DNA of 9,733 nt from positions 1-9,733 of the forward strand of contig JANXZP010000041.1 of the NCBI GenBank assembly GCA_025355485.1. Reading direction: 5' to 3'. Shown here piece after piece: positions 1-7,187 of the stretch. The stretch's first letter is position 1; each line of letters opens with the position of its first letter. This stretch comes from Pseudomonadota bacterium (GTDB lineage Bacteria; Pseudomonadota; Gammaproteobacteria; Xanthomonadales; Xanthomonadaceae). Made by a program: the position numbers and the translations under genes. The notes under the pieces were generated by a model. That model saw nothing but the letters and a program-made list of their open reading frames with translations. It searched no databases and was not told the DNA's origin.

Positions 1-865
1 ATGCATCGACAAGCACATGCCCACGCGGATCGGTCGCGACGCCGACTTGTTCCAATCCAAGCGCATCGGTGTTCGGCTGGCGCCCGGTCGCGAACAGCAC
101 CGTATCGAACGGCGCGCTCGCATTGCCGTCCGCATCGCGCAGGCGCAGTTGCGCACCATCGCGTTCCAGCGATTGCAGTGGGTGGTTGAAATGAATGTGC
201 ACGCCGGACTGGCGGTAATCCTCGGCCAACATCCCGGTGAGTTCGGTGTCGAAGCCGTTGAGCAGGCGCTGGCCGCGCACGAACATTTCCACCGCACTTC
301 CGAGGGCCTGCAATACGCCCGCGAGTTCGACCGCGATGTAGCCGGCGCCGATCAGCGCAACCCGTTTTGGGGCTGCGCACAGATGGAAGAAATCGTCGGA
401 CACGCCGCCGAGTTCGGCACCGGGAATCTGCGGGCGCTGCGGGCGACCACCGGTCGCGATCAGGATCTTCGGCGCATTCAGGCGCATGCCGTCGGCGCAT
501 TCGACGGTTTGCGCATCGACCAGGTGCGCGCGCATCGGCAGGGTCGCGATGCCGGCTGCTGCGAGGCGGTGTCGGTAACTGTCGTGGATCCTGGCGATGT
601 AGCGCTGGCGATGCGCGATGAAGGCCGGCCAGTCGAGCGCGCCGGCTTGCGCCGGGAATCCCAGCGCCCCGGCGATGGCAAGCTTGCCGGCGATGTCGGC
701 CGCGAGCCACATCGCCTTCTTCGGCACGCAGCCGACATTGACGCAGGTGCCGCCGAGCAGGTGCGGTTCGAGCATCGCCACGCGCGCGCCATGCTGCGCG
801 GCACGGAACGCAGCGGCGAGTCCGCCGGAGCCGCCGCCGAGCACGATCAGGTCGAAGTCGGACAT
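1..865 (-). CDS. gor: Glutathione reductase (NADPH), N-terminal 288 residues, cut by window edge
   Basis: Cytoplasmic flavoenzyme that reduces glutathione disulfide with NADPH; class I pyridine nucleotide-disulfide oxidoreductase. Seen: an N-terminal FAD-binding GGGSGG (residues 10-15), then the redox-active disulfide motif GGTCVNVGCVPKK with C41 and C46, the exact form found in glutathione reductases. An ATGG motif lies at 137-140, the NADPH-domain GAGYIAVELAG at 173-183, and a second FAD-contact motif FATGRQPNTD at 258-267. The frame is open from the ATG at 865 to the left edge. The family is about 450 residues, so some 160 C-terminal residues, including the catalytic His-Glu of the dimer interface, lie outside. 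GGTGAGAG just upstream serves as ribosome binding site. The second NADPH-phosphate arginine of E. coli Gor is aligned here with N203 (VRGQRLLNGFD). The upstream gene on the same strand is 165 bp away, beyond a REP-like terminator, so gor probably has its own promoter. Confidence 0.93.
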   Translation of the reverse strand, partial: MSDFDLIVLGGGSGGLAAAFRAAQHGARVAMLEPHLLGGTCVNVGCVPKKAMWLAADIAGKLAIAGALGFPAQAGALDWPAFIAHRQRYIARIHDSYRHRLAAAGIATLPMRAHLVDAQTVECADGMRLNAPKILIATGGRPQRPQIPGAELGGVSDDFFHLCAAPKRVALIGAGYIAVELAGVLQALGSAVEMFVRGQRLLNGFDTELTGMLAEDYRQSGVHIHFNHPLQSLERDGAQLRLRDADGNASAPFDTVLFATGRQPNTDALGLEQVGVATDPRGHVLVDA

Positions 866-906
866 CGTTCTCTCACCATTCGTCGCGCAATTGTCGGAGA
901 AAGCTT

Positions 907-934
907 GAAAACTCCCTCTCCCATCGGGAGAGGG
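907..934 (-). terminator. Probable intrinsic terminator after the dadA-like gene (formed by the REP arm)
   Basis: On the minus strand the left REP arm reads CCCTCTCCC GAT GGGAGAGGG followed by AGTTTTC. That is a perfect 9-bp GC-rich stem with a 3-nt loop and a short T run, about 100 nt downstream of the dadA-like stop codon. The T run is only four bases, so termination may be partial. It is placed to separate the hydrolase/dadA unit from gor. Confidence 0.5.
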
Positions 935-1013
935 TTGGGGTGAGGGGTGTTCGTAGCGCGGACTTCGATCGCCCCTCACCTGCCCTTCGGACATCCTCTC
1001 CCGACGGGAGAGG
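914..1013. repeat. REP/REPIN-like composite inverted repeat
   Basis: Two palindromic units face each other. The left unit has CCCTCTCCC (914-922), ATC, GGGAGAGGG (926-934), then GGTGAGGGG (939-947). The right unit begins with CCCCTCACC (972-980), the exact complement of 939-947, continues with a small GCCC/GGAC hairpin around TTC (about 981-993), and ends with CCTCTCCC (995-1002), GAC, GGGAGAGG (1006-1013). Folded as RNA, an outer GGTGAGGGG/CCCCTCACC stem would sit between two terminal hairpins. Repeats of this CCCTCTCCC/GGTGAGGGG type are, from memory, scattered between genes in Xanthomonas, Lysobacter and some other proteobacteria; they carry no gene and are thought to be moved by a transposase encoded elsewhere. 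Only one copy is visible here, between dadA-like and gor. Repetition across the genome cannot be shown from the window. Confidence 0.8.
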
Positions 1014-1030
1014 AATTATCAAAGTCATTC

Positions 1031-2281
1031 TTATTGGAATCGCATGGCCGAGTATGGCGCGGGATCGACGATCGGTTCGCGTGCCGTCATCAGGTCGGCA
1101 AGCAATCGCCCGGTGACCATCGACATGCTCACGCCCAGCATGCCGTGGCCGGTCGCCAGCCACAGGTTGTCGCTTCCGGGCGCGCGGCCGAGGATCGGCA
1201 GGTCGTCCCAGGTCATCGGCCGCCAGCCGTACCATTCCTCGCGACGGGCTCCGGTCGGCGGTTCGCGCATGTATTCGCCTGCCGCGCGTTCGAGCGCATC
1301 CAGCCGGGCGCGGTTGAGCGTGCTGTCGTAACCGGAAAATTCCATCGTGCTGCCGAGCCGGAACCCGCTGCCCCACGCGGTCACGCACACCGAACGCTCC
1401 TTCAGCGCCAGCGGCCTGCGCGGCGGCGCGCGCTGCGCGTCCCAGGTGATCGAATAACCCTTGCCGGGCTGGATCGGCAATGCAAAACCGAGTTGACGCG
1501 CAAGCATCGGCGACCAAGCGCCGGTCGCGATCAGTACATCGACTCCGCGCTGTGGGCCTTGCGTGGTGTCGATGCCGACGATGCGTCCGCGTTCGCGGCG
1601 GAATCCGAGCACCGCGCAATCCTCGACGAGTTCGCAGCCGGCTTCGCGCGCGAGCCTCGCGAGTTCGGCAACGTAACGATCGGGACGCAAACTCGCATCG
1701 CCCGGAAACAACACTCCGCCCGCAAGCCCCTCGCGCAATGATGGCTCGTTCATGGCGATGGTCGCGGCGTCCCACGCTTCCGCAACGATACCGATCTCGC
1801 GCAACTGCGGCAGTGCGGCGAACATCGCATCGCGTTCGCGCGGATCGGCGAAGACATGCAGCACGCCGTCGTCGGCGAATTCGCAATCGAGCGAGTGCTC
1901 GCGCACGAGTTGCTCGATCAGCGCGCGCGACGTATCGAGCAAGGCATATCTGGCATGGGTTGCACTCCGGCAGTCGCGTGCATTGCAGCGCCGCGAAAAA
2001 TTCCACAACCAGCGCCACAGCGCCGGGTCGAAACGCGGCGCGATGTACAGCGGCGCGTCGGGTTTCAGCATCCAGCGCAACGCCTTCGCGATCACGCCGG
2101 GCACGGCGAGCGGTTCGGCGTGGCTCGGCGTGAGCGTGCCGCAATTGCCGTGCGAACTACCAGAACCGATACGTCCGGCCTCGAGCATGCGCACCTGGCG
2201 TCCCGCGCGCTGCAACTCGTACGCGCAGGCCAGGCCGATCACGCCACCGCCAACGATCAGGATTTCGCTCGATCTCGTCAT
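1031..2281 (-). CDS. DadA-like FAD-dependent D-amino acid dehydrogenase (DAO family), 416 aa
   Basis: Oxidative deamination of a D-amino acid to the 2-oxo acid, passing electrons to the respiratory chain; inner face of the membrane in known DadA enzymes. Seen: the N-terminal Rossmann FAD motif ILIVGGGVIGLACAYEL (GGGVIG at 11-16), an acidic ribose-binding MLEAG at the end of beta-2, the substrate-domain core, and the C-terminal hallmarks WYGWRPMTWDDLPILGR and TGHGMLGVSMS, the second FAD contact of this family. Length is typical of DadA (about 415-435). The start ATG follows CTGGAC, a weak ribosome binding site. The serine hydrolase stop codon is only 34 bp upstream on the same strand, so the two genes are probably cotranscribed. 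D-hydroxyproline dehydrogenases and other DAO-family oxidases share these motifs, so the substrate (D-Ala or another D-amino acid) is not settled; no catabolic alanine racemase (dadX) or hydroxyproline gene is visible. Confidence 0.85.
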   Translation of the reverse strand: MTRSSEILIVGGGVIGLACAYELQRAGRQVRMLEAGRIGSGSSHGNCGTLTPSHAEPLAVPGVIAKALRWMLKPDAPLYIAPRFDPALWRWLWNFSRRCNARDCRSATHARYALLDTSRALIEQLVREHSLDCEFADDGVLHVFADPRERDAMFAALPQLREIGIVAEAWDAATIAMNEPSLREGLAGGVLFPGDASLRPDRYVAELARLAREAGCELVEDCAVLGFRRERGRIVGIDTTQGPQRGVDVLIATGAWSPMLARQLGFALPIQPGKGYSITWDAQRAPPRRPLALKERSVCVTAWGSGFRLGSTMEFSGYDSTLNRARLDALERAAGEYMREPPTGARREEWYGWRPMTWDDLPILGRAPGSDNLWLATGHGMLGVSMSMVTGRLLADLMTAREPIVDPAPYSAMRFQ

Positions 2282-2315
2282 GCGTCCAGTTTAACGGCGC
2301 GATGCGAATCGCTGT

Positions 2316-4280
2316 CTACAATTTCCAACCTAGCGCGTTCCAGTGCCACATCAGCACGCAGGTCGAAGCGAAGATCGCGACGGCCGCCGTATGCCGCAAC
2401 CTGCGCCAGAAACCCCAGCCCGGCGTCCGCCAAGCCGGTGCCAGACCCGGCACGCAGAATGCGCTCATCGCGATCGCGAGGGTGCCGACCCACAACGCGA
2501 CGCACAACATGGTGCCGGGATAGCGATACAGGGCGGTCGCTTCGTCGCCGAGCAACTGCACGAGCGCGATTCCCAGCACCGAGAGGAATGCCAGCCACGC
2601 GGCTGCGGTGAGATACAACCATGCCGTGGCGCGTTTCGCGCCCTGACTCGCGACGATCTTCCGGCGACGGCGCAGCCAAGCCCCCGTCAGCACCAGCACG
2701 GCAACCGTACCGCTCGCGGCCCATAGACCGATCAGCGTATTCGGGTTGTCCATCAGGCCGACGCGATCCCAGACGTTTTCCCCGTACGCCGATGCGAAGC
2801 CGGCGATGCGTCCCTTGCCGTCCTCGAAAAAGACGACGCGTCCCTGTCCTTCAACCTTGCGGAAAGCCAGTCCACCATCGTGCGCCCAGCGCGATGTGTC
2901 GCCGCCGGCGCTGATCGCGAGGGCTCCATCCGGCGCCGCATCGACCGAGCCGCCGCTCGCGAGCACGAGTTTTTCGAACGTGCTAGATGCGGTACGTTCG
3001 CTGGCATAGGTTCCGACGAAGCGCTGCGCATCGAAACCCCTGGGCGGGGTCGGCAACGCGGCCGCGCGCGCGTTCGGGAAATAACGTTCCAGGATCAGCT
3101 CCGGCAATTCGTAGGCGAACTTGCCGCCGGTGTCGGTGTTGGTCGAGATGAAGATGCCGACGCCGAGTTTCGGCACCACCACCAGGTCGGAATGGAACCA
3201 CAGCGTCGCGCCGCCGTGTTCGAGGCTTTCCACCTGCCCGTAGCGATGGCGGAAGAACCCGTAGGAAATGCCCGGCGACTGCGGCGTGTTGCGGAACAAC
3301 GGTTCGCCCTCCAGACGGTCGAATACCGATGCTGGCAACACGCGCACGCCATCGAGTTCGCCACGATCCAGCAGCATGCGCAGGTAACGCGCCATGTCGG
3401 CGCCAGTGGTGGAAACGCCGCCGGCCGGCGCGATCTGTGCGATGTGCTCGAGCGGCTCCTGCGTGAACCCGCCGTCTTCGCGCTTGAATCCCTCCGACCA
3501 CAGCCCGTCGAAACGCGGCGGCGCGTTGCGCGGATCGCCCGCGGACAGCGGCTCGCGGAACGTCGACAGGCGCATGCCGAGCGGATCGAAGTACGCGCGA
3601 TCCATCAGCGTCTCGAAATCCACGCCTTCGGCATGCGCGAGCAATGCGCCGAGCAGGACGACCGAATAGTTGGAATAGACCGCGTGCAAGCCGGGCTCGC
3701 GCACCCGCGCGGGCCGGTGTTTCGACAGATACGCATCGAGCGGCAGCGCCTGCGCTGCGCTCGCGACGAACAGATGGCCGAACATGGAATCCTCGAAACC
3801 GGCGGTGTGCGTGAGCAGGTTGCGCAAGCGCACCGGCGCATGGGCGTCGGCGGGGAGCTTGATCTCCGCCGGCAGGTAATCGTTGACTTCGGCATCGAGC
3901 CGCAACTTGCCGGCGTCGATCTGTTTCAACGTTTCCAGGTAGCTGAAGGTCTTGGAGATCGAACCAATGCGAAACAGCGTGCGCGCCGGATCGACCATCC
4001 GTCGCGATTGCTGCGAAGCGATCCCGTAGCCGCGCAGCAGCAGGACGCCGTGCCGGTCGACGACCGTGACCACGGCGCCGGCGATGCCGTCGTCGCGCAT
4101 GCGCGTCTGCACCACGCCATCGATGTAGGACGAGAGATCAGCGGCATCGATCGCGCGCGGCGCGGGCGACGCCGATGGTGGCGTCGTTATGGCTACATTG
4201 GCGTGATCCTGCAACGCCTGCGCATTGCTCGAAGCAACAGCCAGCAATGCCGCCAATGCGGCAATCAGGATTCGCTGCAT
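2316..4280 (-). CDS. Exported serine hydrolase, beta-lactamase/class C PBP fold, with four C-terminal membrane helices (654 aa)
   Basis: Predicted periplasmic hydrolase using an acyl-serine intermediate. Seen: a signal peptide at residues 1 to about 22 (hydrophobic run then SSNAQA), then a beta-lactamase-related domain at about 48-395 with SxxK as SISK (S107, K110), the Tyr motif YSN (Y202-N204) and HGG (355-357) in place of the KTG triad of beta-lactamases. The HTAGFED segment at 158-164 is typical of this family. A soluble region of about 410-510 follows, then four hydrophobic segments at about 514-536, 552-577, 588-612 and 627-648, with an RRRRK cluster after the first, consistent with a cytoplasmic loop. 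Family members include esterases, D-aminopeptidases and DD-peptidase-like proteins; HGG rather than KTG argues against a true beta-lactamase. TGGGGACATC before the ATG supplies a ribosome binding site. The dadA-like gene follows 34 bp downstream. Substrate unknown. Confidence 0.85.
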   Translation of the reverse strand: MQRILIAALAALLAVASSNAQALQDHANVAITTPPSASPAPRAIDAADLSSYIDGVVQTRMRDDGIAGAVVTVVDRHGVLLLRGYGIASQQSRRMVDPARTLFRIGSISKTFSYLETLKQIDAGKLRLDAEVNDYLPAEIKLPADAHAPVRLRNLLTHTAGFEDSMFGHLFVASAAQALPLDAYLSKHRPARVREPGLHAVYSNYSVVLLGALLAHAEGVDFETLMDRAYFDPLGMRLSTFREPLSAGDPRNAPPRFDGLWSEGFKREDGGFTQEPLEHIAQIAPAGGVSTTGADMARYLRMLLDRGELDGVRVLPASVFDRLEGEPLFRNTPQSPGISYGFFRHRYGQVESLEHGGATLWFHSDLVVVPKLGVGIFISTNTDTGGKFAYELPELILERYFPNARAAALPTPPRGFDAQRFVGTYASERTASSTFEKLVLASGGSVDAAPDGALAISAGGDTSRWAHDGGLAFRKVEGQGRVVFFEDGKGRIAGFASAYGENVWDRVGLMDNPNTLIGLWAASGTVAVLVLTGAWLRRRRKIVASQGAKRATAWLYLTAAAWLAFLSVLGIALVQLLGDEATALYRYPGTMLCVALWVGTLAIAMSAFCVPGLAPAWRTPGWGFWRRLRHTAAVAIFASTCVLMWHWNALGWKL

Positions 4281-4310
4281 GATGTCCCCACGAACGGATG
4301 CGATGGGGAA

Positions 4311-4316
4311 ATTACA
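4311..4316 (-). promoter_or_regulatory. Possible -10 box for the serine hydrolase/dadA unit
   Basis: The minus strand reads TGTAAT here, a 5/6 match to TATAAT, placing transcription start about 24 nt before the hydrolase ATG. The -35 position 17 bp upstream reads GGTTCG, a poor match. This lies in the 98-bp gap after slyD, the only place an internal promoter could sit before the hydrolase. It is a weak, eye-based call. Confidence 0.25.
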
Positions 4317-4378
4317 ACATGCGCCGCGATCGCCGAACCCTGCCGGAAGTCCGGATGACCATCGTCGCCCACATCGCT

Positions 4379-4861
4379 TCAGTGCGCGTGGCCACCGTCG
4401 CCGTGCACGTGGCCGTGCGCGATTTCCTCGGCATTGCCTGCGCGCACGTCGATGACTTCGATGGCGAAGCTCAGCGTCTTGCCGGCCAGCGGATGGTTGA
4501 GGTCGACATCCACGACGGTCATGCCGACCTTCTGCACGGTGACCATGCGCGGGCCGTGGTCGGTCTTGAGCACGATCTGCGCACCGGCTTGCAATGGCGC
4601 GTTTTTCGGAAACACTTTCTTCGACAGCCGCTGCGTCATCCCGTCGCGACGCAGGCCATAGCCTTCCTCGGGCGATACCGTGACCTCGAAATTGTCGCCC
4701 GCTTCGTGTCCGATCAATGCATTCTCAACACCTGGAATGATGTTCTTGTGGCCGATCAGGATCGCGACCGGATCGCCGGCGCGCGAGTTCTCGACCTCGG
4801 TATCGCCGGCTTCGGCGACGGTGTAATGGAAACGGACGACGGAGTTGTTCTCGATCTTCAT
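4379..4861 (-). CDS. slyD: SlyD-type FKBP peptidyl-prolyl cis-trans isomerase, 160 aa
   Basis: Cytoplasmic prolyl isomerase and chaperone of the SlyD group, which also binds metals and helps nickel delivery in enterobacteria. Seen: an FKBP half with VVRFHYTV (8-15) and PGVENALIGHEAGD (43-56), an inserted flap (IF) chaperone domain at about 68-122, the returning FKBP strand with the family signature VDLNHPLAGKTLSFAIEV (119-136), and a C-terminal tail with five histidines in its last twelve residues (HGHVHGDGGHAH). That tail is much shorter than the E. coli SlyD tail and lacks its cysteines, so strong nickel storage is doubtful. The ATG at 4861 is chosen because homologues start at MKIE; an in-frame ATG at 4924 would add 21 unrelated residues and overlap the divergent gene. 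No clear ribosome binding site precedes it. The serine hydrolase follows after 98 bp. Confidence 0.93.
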   Translation of the reverse strand: MKIENNSVVRFHYTVAEAGDTEVENSRAGDPVAILIGHKNIIPGVENALIGHEAGDNFEVTVSPEEGYGLRRDGMTQRLSKKVFPKNAPLQAGAQIVLKTDHGPRMVTVQKVGMTVVDVDLNHPLAGKTLSFAIEVIDVRAGNAEEIAHGHVHGDGGHAH

Positions 4862-4876
4862 GCTGGCTCGCGGATT

Positions 4877-4881
4877 GGAGG
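4877..4881 (+). promoter_or_regulatory. Strong Shine-Dalgarno-like GGAGG ahead of GTG 4887
   Basis: The sequence GGAGGAAGGA lies 25 bp or less from the slyD start on the opposite strand, with GGAGG five bases before an in-frame GTG of the NlpC/P60 gene. It is the only good ribosome binding site near any candidate start of that gene. If used, the protein would be 203 aa with a 31-residue leader before MPAL. Confidence 0.4.
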
Positions 4882-4922
4882 AAGGAGTGACGCGGCAGGC
4901 GCGACACGGCAAGCTATGCCGC

Positions 4923-5498
4923 ATGGGCGGACCGGACGTGGGCGTTGGTTTGCATTATCGCGGCGTCACGGCGCGCATGCCAGCGTTGCACGCATGCCTG
5001 TGCGGCATTGCCGTCCTGATTGCTCTCCCCGGTTGCGGCGGCCATCCGACGCGGCCCGCATCGCACAGCGCGCAGCGCGCCTCCACGATCGACATCGTCG
5101 ATGTCGCCGCCGACGATCCGCAACGTGCGAACGACGTGCTGATCCGCGCTATCGGGCTAGTCGGCGTCGCGTATCGCTGGGGCGGCAACACGCCGGAAGG
5201 CGGATTCGATTGCAGCGGCCTGGTGAACTTCGTGTTCCGCGACATGGGCCGCACCAACCTGCCTCGCAGCGCACGCGACATCGCGGCGCTGCCGATCCCA
5301 GCGGTGCGCGACAACCGCCTCGCGCCGGGCGACCTGGTCTTCTTCGGTGATGCGTCAGGCGTGAACCACGTCGGCATCTACGTCGGCCAAGGCCGCTTCA
5401 TACACGCCCCAAACAGCGGCGGCACGGTGCGGCTGGATGAGATCAATGGTTACTACTGGCGCGATCATTACCTTGGTGCACGGCGCGTATTGCGTTAA
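4923..5498 (+). CDS. NlpC/P60 (C40) cell-wall peptidase, probable lipoprotein, 191 aa
   Basis: Predicted cysteine endopeptidase cutting peptide stems of peptidoglycan, like Spr/MepS. Seen (numbering from the ATG at 4923): a hydrophobic export segment LCGIAVLIALPGC with candidate lipidated C38, a linker, then the NlpC/P60 domain at about 70-191: YRWGGNTPEGGFDCSGLV with catalytic C97, APGDLVFF (134-141), NHVGIYVG with H149, and FIHAPNSGG with H161, the third polar residue. It is a single-domain form without an SH3 or LysM domain. The lipobox is imperfect (LPGC, proline before glycine), so ordinary signal cleavage is possible. The start is uncertain: ATG 4977 gives a signal peptide without a positive residue; GTG 4887 has a good GGAGG (4877-4881) five bases ahead but a long N-terminus; ATG 4923 is a compromise with arginines before the hydrophobic core. 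It diverges from slyD and ends 35 bp from the M16 operon end. Confidence 0.87.
   Translation: MGGPDVGVGLHYRGVTARMPALHACLCGIAVLIALPGCGGHPTRPASHSAQRASTIDIVDVAADDPQRANDVLIRAIGLVGVAYRWGGNTPEGGFDCSGLVNFVFRDMGRTNLPRSARDIAALPIPAVRDNRLAPGDLVFFGDASGVNHVGIYVGQGRFIHAPNSGGTVRLDEINGYYWRDHYLGARRVLR
4954..4959 (-). promoter_or_regulatory. Possible -10 box for slyD
   Basis: The minus strand reads GATAAT, 5/6 to the consensus, about 90 bp upstream of the slyD ATG. The -35 region 17 bp further reads TGGCAT, a poor match. The box lies inside the 5' part of the divergent NlpC/P60 frame if that gene starts at 4923, and upstream of it if it starts at 4977. A weak call by eye. Confidence 0.25.
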
Positions 5499-5516
5499 CG
5501 ACGCCCAAATATCGAA

Positions 5517-5533
5517 CGTGCGCGCAGCGCACG
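5517..5533. terminator. Hairpin between convergent genes, possible bidirectional terminator
   Basis: CGTGCGC GCA GCGCACG forms a perfect 7-bp stem with a 3-nt loop in the 35-bp gap between the stop codons of the plus-strand NlpC/P60 gene and the minus-strand M16 gene. On the minus strand it is followed by TTCGATATTTGG, a weak T-rich stretch; the plus side has none. Position supports a terminator, the tail is poor. Confidence 0.4.
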
Positions 5534-7180
5534 CTACTGGGGATCGAAGGTTCCGTACGGCGCAAGCTGCGGCAGCACCGCGGCATCGCCGACAACCACG
5601 ATCGACTGGTCTTTCGGCGAAAAGTACTTGCGCGCCATCGCCTGCACCTGCGCGGCGGTCACTGCCTGCAGTTTCGGCACGTAGTCCGACAGTGTCTGCG
5701 GCGGCAGGCCGACCAGCCAATAGTCGGCGAGCGTCGCGGCGACCTGCGCCTGCTGCTGGTTGAGCAGAAGGAAACCGCCGGCGATATAGCGCTTGGTCAG
5801 TTCGAGCTCGCCCTCGGGTACCGGCGTGCTGCCCAGCCGCGCATATTCGCGCATGAACTCGGCGAGCGTCGCGCCGGTGACTTCGTTGCGCACGTTCGCG
5901 GATGCGACCACCGCACCGCCCGCGCATTCGGCGCCGACCGCGCTGCCTGCGCCGTAGGTGTAACCCTTGTCTTCGCGCAGATTTTGATTGAGCCTGCTGG
6001 TGAATCCGCCGCCGAGCACCGCGTTGGTCAGTTGCAGGGGGAAATAATCCGGCGAATCGGCGGCGATCGCGATGCGGCCGATGCGAATCGCCGACTGCAC
6101 GCTGTCGTCGCGTCCTACGAACACGTGGCCGGGCGCGACCTGCGTCGGAACCGGCTGCGTGGCATCCATCGCGCGGCCTTCGGCGCGCCAGTCGCCGAAC
6201 ACGCGCTCGGCAAGCTGGAATGCCGCTTCGGGCGCGATGCGGCCGGTGATCACCAGCAAGGCCTGGTCGGGACGGAAACGGCGGTCGTGTTCGGCGTGCA
6301 GCATCTCTGGCGTGATCGCGAGGATCGACGCCTGGGTCGGCTGGATGCGGCCGTAGGGATGGCCGGCGAACACCAGCCGTCCCATCGCGCGCCGCGCGAG
6401 GTAATCCGGATCGGCTTCGGACGCCTTCAGCGCCTGCACCGCGTTGAGCTTGCCGAGTTCGACCTCGCGTTCGGGAAACGTCGGCTGCAAAATGATTTCC
6501 GACAGCAGAGTGATGATTTTCGCCGCGTTCGACGCCAGACCCGACATCGACAACGTGATGCCATCCACGCTTGCATCGGCCTGCATGTCGCCGCCGTACG
6601 ATTGCAGATCCTGCGCGATACGCAGCGCGTCGCGACCTCCCGCACCTTCCTTCAACAGGCTCGCAAGCAACGATGAGAAGCCCGGCTGCATCGGCGGATC
6701 GGCCGCGAGTCCGCCACGCACCGACAGTACGTAGTGTATTTTCGGCGGCCCGTCCGCGCGCGGCAGCACCCAAACCGTCAGACCATTAGCGAGCTTGCGC
6801 TGCACGATCTGGATCGGCGGCAGCGAGCGTTCCTTGCCGTACGGCGGAAGATCCTTTGGTAGCGTCTCGGGTTCGTGCGCTGCGGGTTCGGCGGAAACTT
6901 TTTCGATCGCAGCTGATTTTTTCTCCGTTGGTTTGTTCGCTACCGGTTTATTGGCAGCAGTGCTGGCAATGGCTGGTGCTGCGACAGCGGCGGACTTCGT
7001 CTTGTCGTTTGTGGCTGGCGTGGTCGGCTTGGTCATGGTCGGTTTCGATATGGGCGTTGGCGTAACGATCGCTGCGGCTGGTTTTGTCATCGACGCCGGC
7101 GCAGCTGGCGCCACTGCGTTCGATGGCACGGCGGTCGGCGCGACGGCCAGCAGCACAGAGAGCAACGCGGACGCACTCAT
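5534..7180 (-). CDS. M16 peptidase family protein lacking the zinc motif, Arg/Tyr subunit of a probable M16B heterodimer (548 aa)
   Basis: Second gene of the M16 operon. Seen: a signal peptide (MSASALLSVLLAVAPTA), a low-complexity region rich in Ala, Pro, Thr and Lys at about 20-110, then two M16 domains at about 124-335 and 340-540. Where active members carry HxxEH, this protein has SLLAS (170-174, in GFSSLLASLLKEGA), so it cannot bind catalytic zinc there. The C-terminal half retains TSRLNQNL with R396 and GYTYG with Y407 and Y409, the Arg/Tyr pair that contacts substrate in the M16B family. This is the pattern of the non-zinc subunit of heterodimeric M16B peptidases such as the Sphingomonas sp. 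A1 pair. The ATG at 7180 is chosen because it starts the signal peptide, and GAGG in TTGAGGCGACTATG is its ribosome binding site, overlapping the TGA of the upstream gene. An earlier ATG at 7330 lies inside that gene. Predicted periplasmic. Confidence 0.9.
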   Translation of the reverse strand: MSASALLSVLLAVAPTAVPSNAVAPAAPASMTKPAAAIVTPTPISKPTMTKPTTPATNDKTKSAAVAAPAIASTAANKPVANKPTEKKSAAIEKVSAEPAAHEPETLPKDLPPYGKERSLPPIQIVQRKLANGLTVWVLPRADGPPKIHYVLSVRGGLAADPPMQPGFSSLLASLLKEGAGGRDALRIAQDLQSYGGDMQADASVDGITLSMSGLASNAAKIITLLSEIILQPTFPEREVELGKLNAVQALKASEADPDYLARRAMGRLVFAGHPYGRIQPTQASILAITPEMLHAEHDRRFRPDQALLVITGRIAPEAAFQLAERVFGDWRAEGRAMDATQPVPTQVAPGHVFVGRDDSVQSAIRIGRIAIAADSPDYFPLQLTNAVLGGGFTSRLNQNLREDKGYTYGAGSAVGAECAGGAVVASANVRNEVTGATLAEFMREYARLGSTPVPEGELELTKRYIAGGFLLLNQQQAQVAATLADYWLVGLPPQTLSDYVPKLQAVTAAQVQAMARKYFSPKDQSIVVVGDAAVLPQLAPYGTFDPQ

Positions 7181-7187
7181 AGTCGCC

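Noticed and set aside
17..943. 308-codon open frame on the plus strand
   Set aside because: Antisense to gor and running into the REP-like element, which is non-coding.
873..2144. 423-codon minus-strand frame overlapping the dadA-like gene
   Set aside because: Same strand but another frame from the clear FAD-dependent dehydrogenase; Arg-rich nonsense composition, and it reads through the REP element.
2880..4358. 492-codon open frame on the plus strand
   Set aside because: Antisense to the serine hydrolase; composition rich in Arg, Ala, Gln and His, no recognisable motif and no ribosome binding site.
5355..6773. 472-codon minus-strand frame
   Set aside because: Out-of-frame shadow of the second M16 gene that continues antisense into the NlpC/P60 gene; no domain.
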